Assembly (NCBI RefSeq): GCF_001458735.1
Contig: NZ_CZQA01000013.1
Location: 1 to 64,000, forward strand
Direction: 5' to 3'
Length of the DNA stretch: 64,000 bases
Source: Candidatus Nitrospira nitrosa
GTDB taxonomy: Bacteria; Nitrospirota; Nitrospiria; Nitrospirales; Nitrospiraceae
Shown: one piece after another, positions 8,609-17,830 of the stretch
How the letters are laid out: every line of letters begins with the position of its first letter
Numbering within the stretch: position 1 is the first letter of the stretch
The notes under the pieces: generated by a model
Seen by the model: only the letters and a program-made list of their open reading frames with translations
The model's database searches: none
What the model was told of the DNA's origin: nothing
Translations under genes and position numbers: made by a program

Positions 8609-11600
8609 GTGGCATCTTCTTTCGTTCACCTTCATCTCCATACACAATTCAGCCTGCTCGACGGCGCCAATCAGATCGATCCACTGGTCCGTCAAATCAA
8701 AACATTCAATCAGCCGGCTGTCGCCATGACCGACCATGGCAACATGTTCGGCGCCGTCGAATTTTACCGCAAGGCCAAAGAGGTAGGGGTCAAACCCATT
8801 ATCGGCTGTGAAGCCTATATGGCGTTAGGCAGTCGCCATGCAAAGAAAGATAGCGGGCTTGCCCATAACGATTACTACCATCTGATTCTGCTCGCGAGAA
8901 ATCTCGCCGGTTACCAGAACCTCATCAAGCTGGTCAGTAAGGGATATCTTGAAGGGTTCTACTATAAGCCGCGTATCGACAAGGAATTATTGAAGCTCCA
9001 TCATGACGGCATCATTGCGCTGTCAGGTTGCTTGAGCGGTGAAATCCCCTATCTCATCGGCCAAAAAGATATGGATGGCGCCATGGCGGTGGCGGGAGAA
9101 TTTCAGGAGATTTTCGGGAAGGATCATTTCTATCTTGAAGTGCAGGCGAACGGACTTGATCATCAGCGTATCGCGAATGCCGGCCTCGTGGAAATTCACA
9201 AGAAACTCGGGATCCCGATGGCCGGGACCAACGATTGTCACTACCTGAAGAAGGAAGATGCGCGTCCCCATGAGCTCATGCTGTGCCTGCAAACCGGGAA
9301 AACCGTCGGCGATCCACACCGGATGAAGTTCGACACGGACCAGCTGTACGTCAAATCCACTGAAGAGATCGCTCCGGCGTTTGCAGAGTTTCCAGGCGCA
9401 GTGACGAATACCTGCCGTATTGCGGATCATTGCGCACTCGACCTTCCGCTCAACAAGACCTACCTCCCGCAGTACCGTATCCCTGATGGATTCAAGGACC
9501 GTGAGTCCTATCTCGAGCATCTTGCACTGGCGGGTCTACAAGCACGACTCAAGGAGCGTCCCAGTCGCATAGCATCGGCTGTCTATGACCAACGGCTTCG
9601 TGAAGAGCTCATGGTCATCTGTTCGATGGGGTTTGCCGGATACTTCCTCATCGTCTGGGATATCATTCGTTTCGCCCGATCACGAGGCATTCCGGTAGGA
9701 CCGGGGCGAGGCTCGGCAGCCGGAAGTCTTGTCGCCTATGCGCTTCGGATTACCGATCTTGATCCGCTGGTGTACACCCTCTTATTTGAGCGATTCTTGA
9801 ACCCTGAACGGGTCTCCCTGCCCGATATCGATATGGACTTCTGCATGGATCGCCGGGGAGAGGTCATCAACTATGTGGTGGAGAAATACGGGACCGACCA
9901 TGTCGCTCAGATCATTACCTTCGGGACGCTCGGAGCGAAAGCCGCCATCCGCGATGTCGGACGTGTGCTGGAGATGCCCTATGCAGACGCGGACAAGGTC
10001 GCAAAGCTCATTCCCAACCAGTTGAACATCTCCCTCCAGCAAGCCCTGGAGACCGAACCTCGCTTACGCGAGCTGGTCGACACTGATCCTAAAGTGAAAG
10101 AACTGATGACCAACGCGCAGTCCCTTGAAGGCCTCGCGCGCCATGCCTCGACCCATGCGGCCGGCATCGTGATTTCTGAAGGCCCCCTCACCGACCATGT
10201 GCCCCTCTACAAGGGGGCCAACGATGAAGTGGTGACCCAGTACTCGATGGGAGACGTCGAGAAAATCGGTCTTGTGAAATTCGATTTTCTCGGACTCAAG
10301 ACCCTCACGATGATTCGCCGTGCCGAGACCTTAATCAACGAGACGCATCCCGGCAGCCCCCCACTCGTCATTGATCAGGTTTCGTTTGACGACCCAGCCA
10401 CGTTTGCGCTGTTAAGCTCGGGGAAAACCACTGGCTTGTTTCAGTTGGAAAGCTCCGGAATGCGCGATCTGCTCACGGGACTCAAGCCGGACCGATTCGA
10501 AGATATCATCGCCATTATTGCGCTCTATCGACCAGGCCCCATGGATCTCATCCCGGACTTCATCAAGCGAAAACAGGGCAAGGTCACCATTACCTATGAA
10601 GTTCCTGAATTGGAACCAATCCTCAAGGATACCTACGGGGTGATCGTCTACCAGGAACAAGTGATGGCGATTGCCAACAAGGTCGCCGGCTTTTCGTTGG
10701 GACAAGCCGATATTCTTCGTCGTGCCATGGGGAAGAAGAAGCCCGAGGAAATGGAAAAGCTGCGCGTCAAATTCATTGACGGGGCCACAGAGAACAAGAT
10801 TCCCGAGAAAAAAGCGGAGAAGTTATACGAGTTGATTCAAAAGTTCGCCGGATATGGGTTCAACAAATCACATGCCGCCGCCTATGCGGTGGTCTGTTAT
10901 CAAACAGGATACCTCAAGGCGCACTATCCGACCGAGTTTATGGCGGCCCTCATGACGACCGACATGGGCAATCAAGACAAGCTGGTCGGCTATTTTACGG
11001 AATGTCGCGATTTGGGGATCAAAGTGTTGGGCCCCGATGTGAACGCCAGTCAAAAACACTTCGCCGTCGCCGAGGACGTCATCCGATTCGGGTTGGCCGC
11101 CATTAAGAATGTCGGTGAAGGCGCCGTGGAGTCGGTCCTGGAGGTGAGGACCCAGACGGGTTCCTTCACCTCCTTCTTTGACTTCTGCCGACGAGTCGAT
11201 CTCCACAAGGTCAACAAGCGGATGTTGGAAGGCCTGATCAAGGCCGGGGCCTTCGATTCCACCGGGGCCAGGCGATCACAGCTTGTCGCCGTGCTGGACC
11301 AAGCGGTGGAGGAAGGAGCCGCGGCTCAGCGCGAGCGTGACTGCGGTCAGATCAGTATCTTCGGGGAGGAGATGAACGGGCACGGGATGTCCGCGCCTCT
11401 CCCGATTCCACCATTGCCGTCGATCGCAGAATGGGATCAAGCCCAACGATTGAAATACGAGCGCGAACTCACCGGGTTTTATATCTCCGCCCACCCATTG
11501 ACGCGGTACGAAACCGTGCTGGGTGCCTTGTCCACCACGACGACGACAGGACTGAAAGATTGCGCGGACGGGAGTGAGGTCAAGATCTGCGGGGTCATCG

Positions 11601-12073
11601 CCGCCGTCAAATCCATGCTGACGAAGAAGGGCGATCGCATGGCCTATCTGACGATCGAAGACCTGCAAGGCACGACGGAAATCATCGTGTTCCCGGACTT
11701 GTTTAAGACGGCCGGTGAGATGATGATACCTGAACAGATCGTGCGCATCACCGGGACAATCGATCGCGGCGACAAAGGGACCAAGATTCGTGGCAGCAAA
11801 ATTGAACCGTTAGCTGAGGTTCAAGCTCAATCCATCAAACGAATCCGCATTCGGCTCACGGATCACCCTGACGTGCGAGAACAATTACCTCGCTTGGCCG
11901 ATGTCTTCCGCCGGCATCCAGGCAGCACCACCGTCTCCATGCTGTTCCGGACAGAGGCGCGTTTGGAAGCTGAGACCAATCCGCTCCCGAATGTGACGAT
12001 CTGCCCCAGCGACCATTTCATGTCGGATGTCGAGGAAGTACTAGGCAAAGGGGCCCTTTCTTTGCTATCGTAG
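8609..12073 (+). CDS. dnaE: DNA polymerase III subunit alpha
   Basis: The replicative polymerase catalytic subunit, 1154 residues from the GTG at 8609 (RBS CGAGGT, 9 bp spacing), the usual DnaE1 length. The N-terminal PHP domain begins FVHLHLHTQFSLLDG. The polymerase core shows GPGRGSAAGS and the catalytic acidic motif PDIDMDF at residues 405-411. A helix-hairpin-helix segment and an OB-fold (VKICGVIAAVKSMLTKKG) follow near the C-terminus. An upstream in-frame ATG at 8558 would add 17 residues of no recognisable homology. accA lies about 60 bp downstream. Confidence 0.97.
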   Translation: MASSFVHLHLHTQFSLLDGANQIDPLVRQIKTFNQPAVAMTDHGNMFGAVEFYRKAKEVGVKPIIGCEAYMALGSRHAKKDSGLAHNDYYHLILLARNLAGYQNLIKLVSKGYLEGFYYKPRIDKELLKLHHDGIIALSGCLSGEIPYLIGQKDMDGAMAVAGEFQEIFGKDHFYLEVQANGLDHQRIANAGLVEIHKKLGIPMAGTNDCHYLKKEDARPHELMLCLQTGKTVGDPHRMKFDTDQLYVKSTEEIAPAFAEFPGAVTNTCRIADHCALDLPLNKTYLPQYRIPDGFKDRESYLEHLALAGLQARLKERPSRIASAVYDQRLREELMVICSMGFAGYFLIVWDIIRFARSRGIPVGPGRGSAAGSLVAYALRITDLDPLVYTLLFERFLNPERVSLPDIDMDFCMDRRGEVINYVVEKYGTDHVAQIITFGTLGAKAAIRDVGRVLEMPYADADKVAKLIPNQLNISLQQALETEPRLRELVDTDPKVKELMTNAQSLEGLARHASTHAAGIVISEGPLTDHVPLYKGANDEVVTQYSMGDVEKIGLVKFDFLGLKTLTMIRRAETLINETHPGSPPLVIDQVSFDDPATFALLSSGKTTGLFQLESSGMRDLLTGLKPDRFEDIIAIIALYRPGPMDLIPDFIKRKQGKVTITYEVPELEPILKDTYGVIVYQEQVMAIANKVAGFSLGQADILRRAMGKKKPEEMEKLRVKFIDGATENKIPEKKAEKLYELIQKFAGYGFNKSHAAAYAVVCYQTGYLKAHYPTEFMAALMTTDMGNQDKLVGYFTECRDLGIKVLGPDVNASQKHFAVAEDVIRFGLAAIKNVGEGAVESVLEVRTQTGSFTSFFDFCRRVDLHKVNKRMLEGLIKAGAFDSTGARRSQLVAVLDQAVEEGAAAQRERDCGQISIFGEEMNGHGMSAPLPIPPLPSIAEWDQAQRLKYERELTGFYISAHPLTRYETVLGALSTTTTTGLKDCADGSEVKICGVIAAVKSMLTKKGDRMAYLTIEDLQGTTEIIVFPDLFKTAGEMMIPEQIVRITGTIDRGDKGTKIRGSKIEPLAEVQAQSIKRIRIRLTDHPDVREQLPRLADVFRRHPGSTTVSMLFRTEARLEAETNPLPNVTICPSDHFMSDVEEVLGKGALSLLS

Positions 12074-12131
12074 GAACCAGTATTATTGGGAATCAACCAC
12101 GATCGGTCCACCATCACTGCGAAGGAATCGA

Positions 12132-13112
12132 TTGACGTCCATGCGAGACTACCTCGACTTTGAAAAACCCCTCCGCGAGATTGAAGAGAAAATCGAGAAA
12201 CTCTCCGCTGCGGCAAGCAGCGGAAAAGCGAGCTCCCAAAACGATCTTCGAAAGCTTCGGGCCAAGCTGGCGCAGGCTGAGCACGAGCTGTATAAGAACC
12301 TGAGTCCCTGGCAGAGAACGCAGCTCGCTCGTCACCCGCAACGACCCAGCACACTCGACTACATTCGCGAACTGACGCGAGACTTTCTTGAGCTTCATGG
12401 CGACCGGGCCTATGGAGATGACCGGGCCATCGTCGGCGGGTTTGCCCGGTTTAACGACCGTCCCGTGATGATGATCGGCCATCAGAAGGGCAAGACGCTC
12501 AAGGAACGCATGCAACGAAATTTCGGGATGCCCAATCCCGAAGGATACCGGAAAGCCCTCCGGCTCATGAAGCTGGCGGAAAAGTTCAACCGTCCGATTC
12601 TGACCTTTATCGATACGCCCGGAGCCTACCCTGGAATCGGCGCCGAGGAGCGCGGACAAGCTGAAGCCATTGCGCGGAACTTGTTCGTCATGTCTCGGTT
12701 GACCGTCCCCATCATCTCGGTCGTCATCGGCGAAGGTGGGAGCGGAGGAGCCTTGGCGCTCGGCGTTGCGGACCGTGTCCTGATGCTGGAGCATTCGGTT
12801 TATTCGGTCATTTCCCCGGAAGGATGTGCCGCCATTCTGTGGGACAGCCCGGAAAAAGTTCAGACCGCCGCCTCCGCGCTGAAAATGACCGCACAGGACC
12901 TGCTGGAACTTGGCGTGATCGACACGATCGTGCCGGAACCCCTGGGAGGAGCCCACCGCGAACCGGATGCCATGTACGATCTCGTCGGAAAGACGCTCAC
13001 GAACCAACTGTTTGAGTTACTTGACGTGCCGGTCGAACAACTCGTCCCACAACGAGAGCTCAAATACCGGAAGATAGGAGCCGTCACCGGCCTCCTCGTC
13101 GAACAGGCGTAA
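12132..13112 (+). CDS. accA: Acetyl-CoA carboxylase carboxyltransferase subunit alpha
   Basis: The alpha half of the carboxyltransferase that makes malonyl-CoA for fatty acid synthesis. It is 326 residues, near the typical 320. The crotonase-like core is clear: GDRAYGDDRAIVGG, DTPGAYPGIGAEERGQAEAIA and GEGGSGGALALGVADRVLMLEHSVYSVISPEG, the oxyanion-hole region. The start is unsure. TTG at 12132 has AAGGA 5 bp upstream, while ATG at 12141 (MRDYLDFEKP, the family's common N-terminus) has it 14 bp away. It abuts the convergent ferritin-like gene with no gap. Confidence 0.96.
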   Translation: MTSMRDYLDFEKPLREIEEKIEKLSAAASSGKASSQNDLRKLRAKLAQAEHELYKNLSPWQRTQLARHPQRPSTLDYIRELTRDFLELHGDRAYGDDRAIVGGFARFNDRPVMMIGHQKGKTLKERMQRNFGMPNPEGYRKALRLMKLAEKFNRPILTFIDTPGAYPGIGAEERGQAEAIARNLFVMSRLTVPIISVVIGEGGSGGALALGVADRVLMLEHSVYSVISPEGCAAILWDSPEKVQTAASALKMTAQDLLELGVIDTIVPEPLGGAHREPDAMYDLVGKTLTNQLFELLDVPVEQLVPQRELKYRKIGAVTGLLVEQA

Positions 13113-13730
13113 TCACCCCTTCAGCGTTGCCTTCTTGTCCAGTAGTCCCGTCGTGACCAATCTTCGCTCGATCGCCTCCAGAATGTGGGTGGTCAAACTC
13201 TGTCGAAACGGATCGAGCACCGGCGCTTCCACGTAGCGATCGACGGTTCGCGGCAGTCTCCGCCACCAACCCCGTGCCGACGCGCGGGCCTGTTCAGCGC
13301 CCTCAGGACTTCCGCCGAGAATACGTCGAACCTCTCGTTCGAAAAAGCCGACATGAACAATTTCGTCTTCAAGAATCGAGGCAAGATCAGGTCGCAACGT
13401 CAACAAGAGGCGAGCGAATTCCAACCCCAACGACTCATATCCGTAGATCTGCACCGCCAACGCCGGCCACTGTCGTGGAACAGAAGGCAGACGATCACGT
13501 TCACGAGGCTGTCGACCGATCAGCGACTCAAACTGGGCCAGATGCTTTTGCTCATCTTCCTCATGCTTTCTGAGAAAGGTGTACACGTTCGGAGGCACAT
13601 TCTGCAGTTGCGCTGATCGAACCGTCCACAGAGCCATCGCCTCGGCCTTGAGAAACCGTTCGAGCAAGGCGGCTTCACACTCCGGTGAGAGCCGAATGGA
13701 TATGGGCGACTCCGATACCATGACGACCAT
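13113..13730 (-). CDS. Ferritin-like diiron-domain protein
   Basis: A 205-residue four-helix protein of the ferritin-like superfamily. Carboxylate and His ligands in the expected spacing are visible: E in LKAEAMALW, then EEDEQKH, then YESLGLEFARLLL, then EDEIVHVGFFERE. It may be an oxygen- or peroxide-reactive diiron enzyme; the specific reaction cannot be told. The start may be the ATG at 13730 or the one at 13721 (MVSES). It is convergent with accA, the two stop codons being adjacent. Confidence 0.7.
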   Translation of the reverse strand: MVVMVSESPISIRLSPECEAALLERFLKAEAMALWTVRSAQLQNVPPNVYTFLRKHEEDEQKHLAQFESLIGRQPRERDRLPSVPRQWPALAVQIYGYESLGLEFARLLLTLRPDLASILEDEIVHVGFFEREVRRILGGSPEGAEQARASARGWWRRLPRTVDRYVEAPVLDPFRQSLTTHILEAIERRLVTTGLLDKKATLKG

Positions 13731-13932
13731 ATGGTACGCAAAGCGGACCCATGTTGTCCAAGCGCCGTTTACCGAATCACTAAAGGGGTTGACTCACACC
13801 CCCAATCTGTGTACATCCTTAGCATCTTGCGAGATTCAGCGATCTTTGAGGCACGACGCCCACTCCCCCTCGAACCAACAGCGCATCCAGGCACGAGTGC
13901 TTCTGGTCACACTAACCCATGAGGCGAGGCCT

Positions 13933-14646
13933 ATGACAAACCCTAGCAGCACAGTCTCAGGCGTCTTTCAAGGGATCACCGTATGCCTGCTCGCGGGAGC
14001 ACTCTTTGCGGAGGCTGGCTGCGTCAGCCAACGCGCGTATGAACAGATCAAAGCGGAAGCGCAGGAACATACACGAGCACTTGAATCGGTTCGAGACGAA
14101 GTGAAGGAACTTGACCAGCAAATCGCCGGGCTGCAAGCCGCCAATCGGCATGAAGACGCGAGCACCGCTGAACTACGCGCAGCCGTTCAGCGTGAAGAAG
14201 AACAGTTGCCGGTAATGAGGCAACGAGCGGAGGCGATGCTCACCTCGCTCAAGGGACAAGTCGCGGCGTTGATGAACCAGAGTTGGAGCCTCGCGCGAAA
14301 AATTGCGGACCTTCGTCATGAAAGCGCGTCCTTGCAGACTGCGGCCGCACAGTATAAACAGGAGCGGGAAGAGGGCCAAGCCGCTTTGACGGTGGCTGCG
14401 GATGAGGAAGAATCGAGCCTCACTCCGGCCATGACAGCCGAACCCTCCACGCCATCAGAGTCGCCGACGCTGGAACCCCTTGTGGCACAACTCCCGGAAC
14501 CAACGGCTGCTTCACCGAGTCGGTCGGTCTCCGCACCATCGATCCCCTCCCCCTCGATGAATGCGGACCCCCCTGAGGTAGACAACTCATGGATCGGCAT
14601 GATCTTCAGCTGGCTCACCACATTCTGGAATTGGCTCCTCAGCTAA
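13933..14646 (+). CDS. Secreted or membrane-anchored coiled-coil envelope protein
   Basis: A 237-residue protein starting at the ATG at 13933, behind GAGGCGAGG. A hydrophobic leader (GITVCLLAGALFAEAGC) resembles a lipoprotein signal with a non-canonical lipobox (E-A-G before Cys). A coiled coil rich in Glu/Gln spans about residues 32-150, followed by a Ser/Pro/Glu linker and a C-terminal hydrophobic tail (WIGMIFSWLTTFWNWLL). The longer frame from 13579 overlaps the opposing gene and is rejected. No function is recognised. Confidence 0.65.
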   Translation: MTNPSSTVSGVFQGITVCLLAGALFAEAGCVSQRAYEQIKAEAQEHTRALESVRDEVKELDQQIAGLQAANRHEDASTAELRAAVQREEEQLPVMRQRAEAMLTSLKGQVAALMNQSWSLARKIADLRHESASLQTAAAQYKQEREEGQAALTVAADEEESSLTPAMTAEPSTPSESPTLEPLVAQLPEPTAASPSRSVSAPSIPSPSMNADPPEVDNSWIGMIFSWLTTFWNWLLS

Positions 14647-14662
14647 GCGCAGGCCCCTGCGC
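14647..14662. terminator. Bidirectional hairpin between convergent genes
   Basis: GCGCAG and CTGCGC form a perfect stem around a 4-nt loop, directly after the coiled-coil gene stop and just before the end of the opposing flavoprotein gene. There is no long T run, so termination strength is uncertain. Confidence 0.4.
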
Positions 14663-14675
14663 GTTATCAATCCCG

Positions 14676-15920
14676 TTATCCGCACGGTGATCGCCCCACC
14701 TGAGTCTTGCTCCATTGTGCAGCCTTGTCTCCGGCAAGACGTCCCGTCGCGAGACAAGCTGTAAGCAGATAGCCTCCCGTGGGGGCCTCCCAATCCAGCA
14801 TTTCTCCTGCACAGAACACTCCCGGGAGAGAACGGACCATCAGGCTGTCATCAAGAGCCGTGAATGAGAGACCGCCGGCCGTACTGATGGCCTCCTCGAT
14901 CGGCCGAGGTGCCGTCAGCATCAGCGGAAGAGCTTTGATCGCAGCAGCCAAGCGAACGGGATCACCCAACACCTCCCTCGGCACGGCCTCGCGCAACAGA
15001 CCAGCCTTCACACCGGTCATCCCGGCGCACCGCTTGAGATGCGTGGCAACCGTCCGTTTTCCACGGGGCCGAGAAAGATCGCTTACGAGCTGCTTCAGGG
15101 TTCGATCAGGAGCGAGATCGAGCCTCAGAGTCGCCAGGCCCTCGGCAGTGATCACATCGCGCACGGTAGCTGACACTATATATATGATTCCGCCTTCCAC
15201 ACCATTCGCGGTAACGACGAATTCTCCCATATGACGGATGGTCGAACCGTCCAGGGCGTTACTCACCAGCGCCACAGTCTTGACGGGATATCCAGCGAAC
15301 CTGGCACGAAAATGTTGGCTCCACCGAACATCAAACCCACAATTGGCAGGTTGCAATGGTGCGATCGGCACATGCCGTTCTGACAAGATCTTCACCCACC
15401 CAGCATCAGAACCAAGTTGGGGCCAGCTGCCTCCGCCCAAGGCCAACACCACCGCATCCGCCTGCACCAGAGATATTCCGTCCGCGGTGAGAAAACGAAG
15501 CCTTCCCTGCTCATCCCAGCCACACCATCGATGTCGCACATGAAACCGTACACCATTCAGCCGTAACCGACGCAGCCATGCGCGCAACAGTGGCGCTGCG
15601 TTCATATCAACAGGGAAGATCCGTCCGGAACTGCCGACAAACGTTTCTACTCCAAGTTCATGGGCCCAGGCCCGCAGAGCCGTCGGAGGAAATGCTGTAA
15701 TCGCCGGTTCGATGAATGCCCGGCGCGTCCCATAGCGAGAGAGGAAGGAGTCCATCGGCTCCGAATGCGTGAGATTCAGGCCGCCTTTTCCCGCCAATAG
15801 AAATTTTCGCCCTACAGACGGCATCGAGTCATAGACCTCCACCCCGACGCCGGTCCTAACGGCTGCTTCAGCAGCCATGAGGCCTGCCGCCCCACCTCCG
15901 ATGATGACAATTGATCCCAT
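14676..15920 (-). CDS. HI0933-type NAD(P)/FAD-dependent flavoprotein
   Basis: A 414-residue oxidoreductase of the HI0933/YhiN family (TIGR03862-like). The N-terminal FAD-binding GGGAAGLMAAEAA is followed by the family signature GRKFLLAGKGGLNLTHSE and the NAD-like VLALGGGSWPQLGSDA. The C-terminal FAD loop is CAGEMLDWEAPTGGYLLTACLATG. The start is placed at the ATG at 15920 (MGSIVIIGG), because the dinucleotide fold begins there. An upstream TTG at 15986 would add an unrelated 22 residues. The substrate is unknown. Confidence 0.88.
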   Translation of the reverse strand: MGSIVIIGGGAAGLMAAEAAVRTGVGVEVYDSMPSVGRKFLLAGKGGLNLTHSEPMDSFLSRYGTRRAFIEPAITAFPPTALRAWAHELGVETFVGSSGRIFPVDMNAAPLLRAWLRRLRLNGVRFHVRHRWCGWDEQGRLRFLTADGISLVQADAVVLALGGGSWPQLGSDAGWVKILSERHVPIAPLQPANCGFDVRWSQHFRARFAGYPVKTVALVSNALDGSTIRHMGEFVVTANGVEGGIIYIVSATVRDVITAEGLATLRLDLAPDRTLKQLVSDLSRPRGKRTVATHLKRCAGMTGVKAGLLREAVPREVLGDPVRLAAAIKALPLMLTAPRPIEEAISTAGGLSFTALDDSLMVRSLPGVFCAGEMLDWEAPTGGYLLTACLATGRLAGDKAAQWSKTQVGRSPCG

Positions 15921-16133
15921 GGCTCCCTTCAGATTCTCACAAACTAAAGACACTTCACTCGGACAGTCTATTACCTGTATTGACAAGAAATCATTTCTTT
16001 ATTCTCGCCCAGCCTATTCATGAGGGTTCGTAAGGCTACGGCTCCATGATGAGCAACGGCAGGGGCCCCCTGAGAGGCCGACAGGCTTCCGTACAGAAAC
16101 GGGGTGGCATGTGGAGACCGGAAGCGACGGGCA

Positions 16134-16286
16134 TCATCGTCGAAAGGCATCCTTGCCTTTGATCACATCCTCCAACATCTTGTCGGCCAATTTTCCGGCT
16201 TTCCATCGACGGTATCGGTGATGCACCATGACCCAACAGACTACCCCGCCGACTAGGAATACAATCATCACAACTGTGTCGTCCAT
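16134..16286 (-). CDS. Small single-span membrane protein (50 residues)
   Basis: A short frame beginning MDDTVVMIVFLVGGVVCWVM, which is one transmembrane helix, followed by a basic cytoplasmic stretch (HHRYRRWKAGK) and an acidic helix. GAGGATC precedes the ATG. It lies 41 bp after the DUF488 gene on the same strand, so it is probably the last gene of that operon. No family is known. Confidence 0.6.
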   Translation of the reverse strand: MDDTVVMIVFLVGGVVCWVMVHHRYRRWKAGKLADKMLEDVIKGKDAFRR

Positions 16287-16327
16287 TGATCCTCACCAAC
16301 ACAATAAGAGTAGAGATTCACCACCAG

Positions 16328-16771
16328 CTAGTCGCGGTCATGATCGCGGCGCCTTCTTCTCTGTTCTATGGGCCTTCCATGAGATTGATTCGTCGGCGGC
16401 ACCGCAGGTCTGATCTTCGCCTCTCGTTTCAGCAGGAAGCTGCGGAGCGCAACGGCCTGGTTGTGCTGTTCGTCCTTGGCGGAATAAACCAGCGTGACCG
16501 GACTGGCTTTGGCTTGCGCGGTGATCGTTGCAAGGACTGTTGATTGCTGTTCCAGCTCGGCATGGTACCGTCGCTGGAATTCCGTCCACCGAGTCGGATC
16601 GTGATTGAACCATGTCCGCAATGCCGTCGATGGGCCGATGTCCCGGAGCCAGAGATGAAGTTTCGCATCAGCTTTGGCAATCCCGCGAGGCCAGATTCGA
16701 TCGACCAGGACACGAAACCCATCGGACGTGCTAGCTGGTTCATAGATACGTTTGACCAGAATCTTACCCAT
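16328..16771 (-). CDS. DUF488 (YeaO-like) family protein
   Basis: A 147-residue protein with the DUF488 signatures: VKRIYEPASTSDGFRVLVDRIWPRGIAK, then LHLWLRDIGPSTALRTWFNHDPTRW, then VTLVYSAKDEQHNQAVAL. Members are small cytoplasmic proteins of unproven function. The Arg-rich C-terminal tail (RRRRRDHDRD) is longer than usual. Only 5 bp separate it from the upstream aldo/keto reductase, which indicates co-transcription. Confidence 0.9.
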   Translation of the reverse strand: MGKILVKRIYEPASTSDGFRVLVDRIWPRGIAKADAKLHLWLRDIGPSTALRTWFNHDPTRWTEFQRRYHAELEQQSTVLATITAQAKASPVTLVYSAKDEQHNQAVALRSFLLKREAKIRPAVPPTNQSHGRPIEQRRRRRDHDRD

Positions 16772-16776
16772 GATCG

Positions 16777-17616
16777 CTATAGGCCTATGGTCTCAATTTG
16801 TCGAACCTCTTCCGGTACCAGTGTAAACCGATCCGATTGCAGGTCTTCCTTCATATGGTGAGGATTCGTCGTGCCCGTCAGAGGCACCATGCCGACCTGC
16901 TGCGAAAAGCGAAACACGATCTGGGCAAGCCCTGCCTGGTACTTCGCCGCCATCGCCTGGATGACCGGTTCGGCAAAGATGGCTTGATTGGCAGTCAGGA
17001 GAGAAAAGCCCTGATACATTATCCGATGTGACCGACAAATCTCTCGTACTGCTTGATCCCACCCGAAGGCCGCATAACAGCGGTTCTGCACCACCATCGG
17101 CTTATGTTTGGCTTTCGTACAGAGCAAGGTCAGCTGCTCCGCCGAGACATTGCTGACGCCAATCATCTTTGTCTTGCCGGCATCGTAGAGTGACTCGATC
17201 GCCGCCCAAACCTCCCAATCTTCTGCTCCTAAGCCACGCCGGGAGTACGGTCCATGGAGGACGTACGAGTCGAGATAGTCCGTATGGAGATGTGTTAACG
17301 AACTCGCAAAGGACTGTTGGACCTGTGTCGTGATACTCGCCTGCGCGTCATACGGGAGGCGATGGTCCTGGCCGTTGACCGGAGTGAACTTGGTTTGGAG
17401 AAACAGCTTGTCGCGGGTGACCCCTTGCTTCGCTAATTGAAGCAGCGCCTCCCCCACCCGCGCTTCATCGTAATGGACGAGCTGATTCGCCGTATCGATC
17501 GCGGTGAACCCTGCCTCCACCGCTTGCAGAACCAGCCCCGTCGTGGCTTCTTTCTTCCACGCCGTGCCGTACATGAATGAGGGAATGGACACATGATTGT
17601 CGGTGATCAATGGCAT
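16777..17616 (-). CDS. Aldo/keto reductase
   Basis: A 279-residue NADPH-dependent TIM-barrel oxidoreductase. The catalytic tetrad is visible as D and Y in AIDTANQLVHYDEARVGEAL, K in LFLQTKFTP and H in DSYVLHGPYS; MIGVSNVS and VPLTGTTNPHHMKEDL mark the cofactor side. The ATG at 17616 (MPLITDN) has GGAG at good spacing; the frame extends 10 codons upstream without support. It is the first gene of the set with DUF488 and the 50-residue membrane protein. The carbonyl substrate is unknown. Confidence 0.9.
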   Translation of the reverse strand: MPLITDNHVSIPSFMYGTAWKKEATTGLVLQAVEAGFTAIDTANQLVHYDEARVGEALLQLAKQGVTRDKLFLQTKFTPVNGQDHRLPYDAQASITTQVQQSFASSLTHLHTDYLDSYVLHGPYSRRGLGAEDWEVWAAIESLYDAGKTKMIGVSNVSAEQLTLLCTKAKHKPMVVQNRCYAAFGWDQAVREICRSHRIMYQGFSLLTANQAIFAEPVIQAMAAKYQAGLAQIVFRFSQQVGMVPLTGTTNPHHMKEDLQSDRFTLVPEEVRQIETIGL

Positions 17617-17830
17617 CGCGATATCTCCTGTGGATGCTCGTACCATACACAGTTTCCGATGAGAGTCTCAATGACCGTCATCGCGAGACCTCTCCACCGG
17701 GACGATTCTCTCTTGCCCACATCCCGTATCAGCCTGACTGAACGGATAGGGCCATCTTCGGGGGTTGACACGCGATGACAACAGCGTAGAGTCAATCACG
17801 TAATCTATTGTCCTTCTTGAGCGAGGGCAT

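Noticed and set aside
13579-13932. N-terminal extension of the coiled-coil envelope protein
   Set aside because: This part of the frame overlaps the opposing ferritin-like gene. The signal-like leader and ribosome binding site are at 13933.
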